Part shown: piece by piece, positions 60,654 through 64,000 of the stretch
Position numbering within the stretch: the stretch's first letter is position 1
How the letters are laid out: every line of letters begins with the position of its first letter
Notes under the pieces: generated by a model
What the model was told of the DNA's origin: nothing
What the model saw: the letters and a program-made list of their open reading frames with translations, nothing else
Database searches by the model: none
Position numbers and translations under genes: made by a program
NCBI GenBank assembly: GCA_023229605.1
Contig: JALNYY010000001.1
Coordinates: forward strand, 62,001 to 126,000
Direction: 5' to 3'
DNA length: 64,000 nucleotides
Source of the DNA: Methylobacter sp.
GTDB taxonomy: Bacteria; Pseudomonadota; Gammaproteobacteria; Methylococcales; Methylomonadaceae

Positions 60654-62023
60654 TGTGCCTTCTCCTCTGGCATACCCGGCATGTTCATACCTGGCTTGGG
60701 CTCAGGAGGTTTTTGTTCGGGGGTAGAAGGTGCAGGGGCAGAACTTTTCTTGCCCATGTCCATGCCGGGCATCCCCATCATCCCCAGCGAGGATTGAAGC
60801 TGGCTCTCCGAATCGATCAGAAAAGCCGCCGAGGTTACCACCCGCTCCCCAGAAGCAAGGCCCTTCTGCACCTCGTAGTAACCCTCGGCGTTGGCTCCAA
60901 TCTGAACATCGCGGGGCTCCAAGCGCCCCTGCCCCCGGTCAATGAACAGAATCTTTCGCGTCCCGGAATTCAGTACCGCTTCTTCCGGCACGACCAGATG
61001 CATTCCTAGCGGTATCCGCACCTCGACGTTGGCGTACATATCGGGCTTGAGCTTTTGGCCGGGGTTATCCAACTCGAACCGCACCTTCGCGGTACGGGTT
61101 TTTGGATCCAGCGTGGGATAGATAAAAGTTATCCTTGCCGTGAGTACGGTGCCCGGATCATAGGGAAGTGTGACCTTGGCTTCCTGTCCGATGCGGATGT
61201 CAGGTAGTTCATATTCGTAGATGTCCGCCAATATCCAGATATGCGAGAGATCGGCGACCATATATAGCTCAGTCTGAGGCGTAACATAAACACCTTCCCG
61301 CGCCCCAATGTTGACCACGATGCCGTCAAACGGCGAATGGATGTGCAGGTTTTTCTCGACCTCTCGCGTTTTCTCCAGCATTCTGATCTGGTGCACAGGC
61401 ACATCCAGCCAGTCCAGTCGCGCCCGTGTGCTCTTCACCAGGTTTTCGGCGCCTTGACGGACGTCCTTGTAGGGACTGTTTTTCAATGTTGCCAAGCCAT
61501 CGAGCGCCAGCACGTACTCTTCCTCGGTAGTCACTAATTGCGGTGAATAAATTTGCAGCAATTCCTGATTGCGCTTGACCTGTTCGCCAGTCTCATCCAC
61601 ATAGAGTTTGGTGATCCAGCCCTCGACCTTGGGATGCAAGCGAGTAATAAGTTCTTCGTCGTAAGTCACCCGGCCTACGGTCCGGATAGTGCGCTCAAGC
61701 GTTCGCTGCTCGGCGAGGGCGGTGCGTATCCCGAGATTTTGCACGGTGACCGAATCGAGCGTAACCGTGCCGGGCTGTTCATTTTTTTGCACGTCTTTGG
61801 AATAAACAGGAATGTAGTCCATGCCCATATTATCCTTGGTCGGTACCGGGGAGGTGACCGATGGATTCATCGGATTGCGGTAAAACAAGGGTTTATTGGC
61901 TTCAGGTAAGGCGACGCCGGGTTGTGTACTTGCAACCTTGAGTTTTGGCATAGCCAGCCAATATCCGCCACCGGCACCCAAAGCCAGCATCAGCAGCGCT
62001 GTGATTAATACCTGCTTATTCAT
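60650..62023 (-). CDS. cusB: CusB-type membrane fusion protein
   Basis: 457 residues from ATG 62023 with GGAGGAAAT upstream (inside the cusC end). One N-terminal helix (MNKQVLITALLMLALGAGGG), a heavy-metal-binding domain (FYRNPMNPSVTSPVPTKDNM, GMDYIPVYSK), alpha-hairpin and beta-barrel segments (VTYDEELITRLHPKVEGWIT, LHIHSPFDGIVVNIGAREGV), and a Met-rich C-terminus (MMGMPGMDMGKK, KPGMNMPGMPEE). The Met tail is an additional copper site not present in E. coli CusB. Central adaptor of the CusCBA system. Confidence 0.95.
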   Translation of the reverse strand: MNKQVLITALLMLALGAGGGYWLAMPKLKVASTQPGVALPEANKPLFYRNPMNPSVTSPVPTKDNMGMDYIPVYSKDVQKNEQPGTVTLDSVTVQNLGIRTALAEQRTLERTIRTVGRVTYDEELITRLHPKVEGWITKLYVDETGEQVKRNQELLQIYSPQLVTTEEEYVLALDGLATLKNSPYKDVRQGAENLVKSTRARLDWLDVPVHQIRMLEKTREVEKNLHIHSPFDGIVVNIGAREGVYVTPQTELYMVADLSHIWILADIYEYELPDIRIGQEAKVTLPYDPGTVLTARITFIYPTLDPKTRTAKVRFELDNPGQKLKPDMYANVEVRIPLGMHLVVPEEAVLNSGTRKILFIDRGQGRLEPRDVQIGANAEGYYEVQKGLASGERVVTSAAFLIDSESQLQSSLGMMGMPGMDMGKKSSAPAPSTPEQKPPEPKPGMNMPGMPEEKAQ

Positions 62024-63311
62024 AAATTTCCTCCTCGCCGACAGCCGCATTTAACTGCGCCAGCGATTGATTGGCTTCGGTAAAGGCTTTCCAATACTGG
62101 GTTTCGTATTCGAACAAGGTGATCTGACTGCGCACCAGATTCAGGAAATCGACCTTGTTGACCTGATAACCGGCCAGCATCGAATCCACAGTTTGTCTGG
62201 CTTGCGGCACGATGCCGGTTTCAAACAACACCACTTGATCTTTGGCCCGCTTGTAATCGTTGTAGGCTTGCGAAATTTGCGAACGCACCTTATTCCACTG
62301 ATCCTGTAAGGCGTACCTTTCCTGCATTAATTCGCTGTTGCGTTGGTCAACCGCTTTGGCCTGTTTTTGGGCGGCGAAGATCGGCACATTCATGCTCAGG
62401 TTCAAACTTAACAGATCGGCCCGGCGGTCACCGACCGGTGTGCTGGCTCTGGCACCGTAAGATGCACCCAGATTGAAATCAGGGAAATAATCTTTTTTCG
62501 CCAAATCCAAGCGCGATTGCGCGGCATTAATTCCTTGCCGGTTACTCTCCAATACGGCTCTCGATGTTTCCGCCTGTCGATAGAGCAGGTTTTCCTGCTT
62601 GATGGTCGGCAATGGCGATTCAGCCTTGTCCGGTAAACGGATTTCTTCGTTGGCCGGTTTGTCCAACAGTGCATTCAGGCTGGCAGCGGCATTGCGCCTC
62701 GATGCTTTCAGCATCAATTGCTGATCGAGCAGTTTGGATAATTCCAGTTGAGCCAGCAAGACATCCTGTTGTAAACCTTCGCCGACTTCGTATTTAGTCC
62801 GGGCAATTTGGACAAATTTCTGCAACAACGCATGATTGCTGTCAACAATTCCAAGCGCCCTGTCTAGGTAGAAAATCAGCCACCAGGTCGATTTAACCTC
62901 GCTCAGCAAGCGCAAGCGTACTTCATTGGTATTTTGCGTTGCGGCCTCGGCCTCAAAAGCCGCCGCTTGTTCGCGCAAGGCAAGCTTGCCGGGAAAAGGA
63001 AAAGATTGCGAGATACCCGCCCCCAGTTGGGTCATTTCTTCCTGCCGGGTGTTAAAGGTATTAACCGGCAGGCTCATCGCGTTGAAACTGATTTCAGGGT
63101 CAGGCAAAGCCCCCATTTGCGACGGGATAGCCGCCATCGCCTGAGCCCTGGCCTGCATTTGCGCCAGATCTGGATTATCCCGAACGGCCTGCTCGGTTGC
63201 TGCTTTTAATGTTAACACTCGCTCGATTACCGGCTCTTCACCTGCAAATGCACAGGCTGAAAACAACAGCGTAATCAAGCTAAAGTACTTGAAAATAATG
63301 TGTGGAGACAT
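62016..63311 (-). CDS. cusC: CusC/TolC-type outer-membrane efflux protein
   Basis: 431 residues from ATG 63311, with GGAGG before it. Signal peptide MSPHIIFKYFSLITLLFSACAFA; although a Cys lies near the end, the cleavage site type is uncertain. Two outer-membrane efflux repeats (LKAATEQAVRDNPDLAQMQA, DLAKKDYFPDFNLGASYGAR, VQIARTKYEVGEG, KVDFLNLVRSQITLFEYETQ). It is the first gene of the cusCBA operon, overlapping cusB by eight bases. Confidence 0.93.
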   Translation of the reverse strand: MSPHIIFKYFSLITLLFSACAFAGEEPVIERVLTLKAATEQAVRDNPDLAQMQARAQAMAAIPSQMGALPDPEISFNAMSLPVNTFNTRQEEMTQLGAGISQSFPFPGKLALREQAAAFEAEAATQNTNEVRLRLLSEVKSTWWLIFYLDRALGIVDSNHALLQKFVQIARTKYEVGEGLQQDVLLAQLELSKLLDQQLMLKASRRNAAASLNALLDKPANEEIRLPDKAESPLPTIKQENLLYRQAETSRAVLESNRQGINAAQSRLDLAKKDYFPDFNLGASYGARASTPVGDRRADLLSLNLSMNVPIFAAQKQAKAVDQRNSELMQERYALQDQWNKVRSQISQAYNDYKRAKDQVVLFETGIVPQARQTVDSMLAGYQVNKVDFLNLVRSQITLFEYETQYWKAFTEANQSLAQLNAAVGEEEIYE

Positions 63312-63429
63312 GCGTCCTCCTATACTCGTTATAAAGTCCGTGAAACGGATAGGTTTGTTGAGTCGGCGCAAGATGTTTACCCGATGGCACTTGATCCCTG
63401 GGTTATAAAGACAAAAAAAGCTGCCTATC

Positions 63430-63816
63430 CTACGACTGTTGGAGGCTATTAATAGGGGGTCTTATTTCGGGGGAGAATGACAGAGAACGGGAAGCGGACT
63501 TTTCCCAATGTTCGTAGCGGTACGAACTATAGGCTTGAGTCAATAAAAAAACGGTGGCGATGCCTCCATCACCACAAATATGAAAGGTACAACTCCCGCT
63601 GGCATGGCAGGTTATTTTAAATTTATCCTGATGCAGACAGTGATCGGAATTGTGTGGTGCAGCGTCGGCCGAGTCAGTTACAGCGATGCCTTGTTCGGAA
63701 GAGGGTCCGAAAGATGATTCAGCAGTCACCATACCCGAATAATAGCCAAGCGCCGACCAAACCGGCGTAATGACCATTATGAGTATTAACAATAATAAAA
63801 ATCGCTGTTTAATCAT
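63430..63816 (-). CDS. Small exported Cys/His-containing protein upstream of cusCBA
   Basis: About 128 residues from ATG 63816 (MIKQRFLLLLILIMVITPVWS, a signal or anchor); upstream Mets at 63861 and 63870 are possible starts. Mature part: SDHCLHQDKFKITCHASGSC, TFHICGDGGIATVFLL. Four Cys and several His in a short space suggest a metal site or two disulfides. The same strand and order as cusCBA suggest joint expression. No named family. The last 130 bases of the window (63871-64000) show nothing recognised. Confidence 0.65.
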   Translation of the reverse strand: MIKQRFLLLLILIMVITPVWSALGYYSGMVTAESSFGPSSEQGIAVTDSADAAPHNSDHCLHQDKFKITCHASGSCTFHICGDGGIATVFLLTQAYSSYRYEHWEKSASRSLSFSPEIRPPINSLQQS

Positions 63817-64000
63817 TATCTGACTGTGTCGTGTTTTTAACAGTCTACCGGTTTTCATCATAACTATCAAATGCGGTCAGTGTGGTTTTACCTGTTCCGC
63901 CCTTCTGAATTAGTAGAGTGATAAGTTAACTCATTTACTTAAATATTTGGTAGCGGGTTAAATCTGTAATTTTGCATGAATATCCAAGCCAAATTCGACC

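Noticed and set aside
1..64000. tRNA or rRNA genes
   Set aside because: No cloverleaf or rRNA-like sequence was noticed on either strand by eye; a tRNAscan or Rfam run would be needed to exclude them.

Overview
The window reads as a mobile, repeat-rich copper/silver-handling accessory region from a Gram-negative bacterium. Outer-membrane CopB and TolC-type proteins, Tat-exported CopA, lipoproteins and CusCBA-type efflux all point to a proteobacterium. A gammaproteobacterial methylotroph or methanotroph would fit the heavy copper load, the many c-type cytochromes and the zwf/gnd pair, but no marker gene in the window proves this. Nearly every gene is on the minus strand; the main plus-strand genes are the copR-copS pair, an IS110-family transposase and transposon remnants.

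Layout. 1-9.5 kb: tail of a heavy-metal-binding-domain gene, a frameshifted P2A cation ATPase, a decayed lipoprotein gene, copB-copA, small His-rich periplasmic proteins, a DUF411 (CopG-like) protein and a cytochrome c. 9.5-13.8 kb: two copies of a CopR-type palindromic promoter region flank a 1.9-kb insert (serine-recombinase tail, IS630 remnant, orphan flgB) ahead of copRS. 13.8-19.2 kb: ApbE and AhpD-like genes, a small membrane operon, a CPH-type copper P1B ATPase and a 112-residue lipoprotein. 19.3-29.5 kb: GC-rich carbohydrate block (GH15 glucoamylase, zwf, gnd, a truncated polyphosphate glucokinase, a hemerythrin-like protein, DUF4396, a glycoamylase) with several broken or duplicated genes. 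29.1-33.6 kb: DUF1622, second copB-copA, two Met-rich proteins in a tandem duplication. 33.8-37.5 kb: a three-gene transmembrane electron-transfer operon (FAD/[2Fe-2S] flavoprotein, b-type membrane protein, heptaheme cytochrome c).

37.8-46 kb: mobile-element zone with an ISKra4-type remnant, a terminal-inverted-repeat element, a group II intron, two HD-GYP genes (one frameshifted), a 414-residue nuclease-like protein and recombinant gene scraps. 46-50 kb: a cytochrome cluster (c5-like cytochrome, membrane monoheme protein, heme-tagged outer-membrane barrel) followed by an RquA-like methyltransferase and a second AhpD-like gene. 50.6-57 kb: tandem lipoprotein cassettes, an ICMT/DUF2933 pair, IS110-family element, a YHS-SLOG fusion and a second copy of the 414-residue protein. 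57.2-63.8 kb: cusCBA-type Cu(I)/Ag(I) efflux operon with an upstream small exported protein.

How the parts fit: CopRS would sense periplasmic copper and act at ATTAC-N6-GTAAT palindromes in front of the cytochrome/DUF411 genes and copR itself; CopA, CopB and the small exported proteins oxidise or bind copper in the periplasm; the P1B ATPase and CusCBA export it. A dominant theme is repetition: the lipoprotein cassette, the 414-residue gene, HD-GYP, AhpD, GH15, gnd, CopAB, RND tails and a short palindromic repeat all occur two or more times, several as chimeric fragments, which suggests repeated recombination inside the region.
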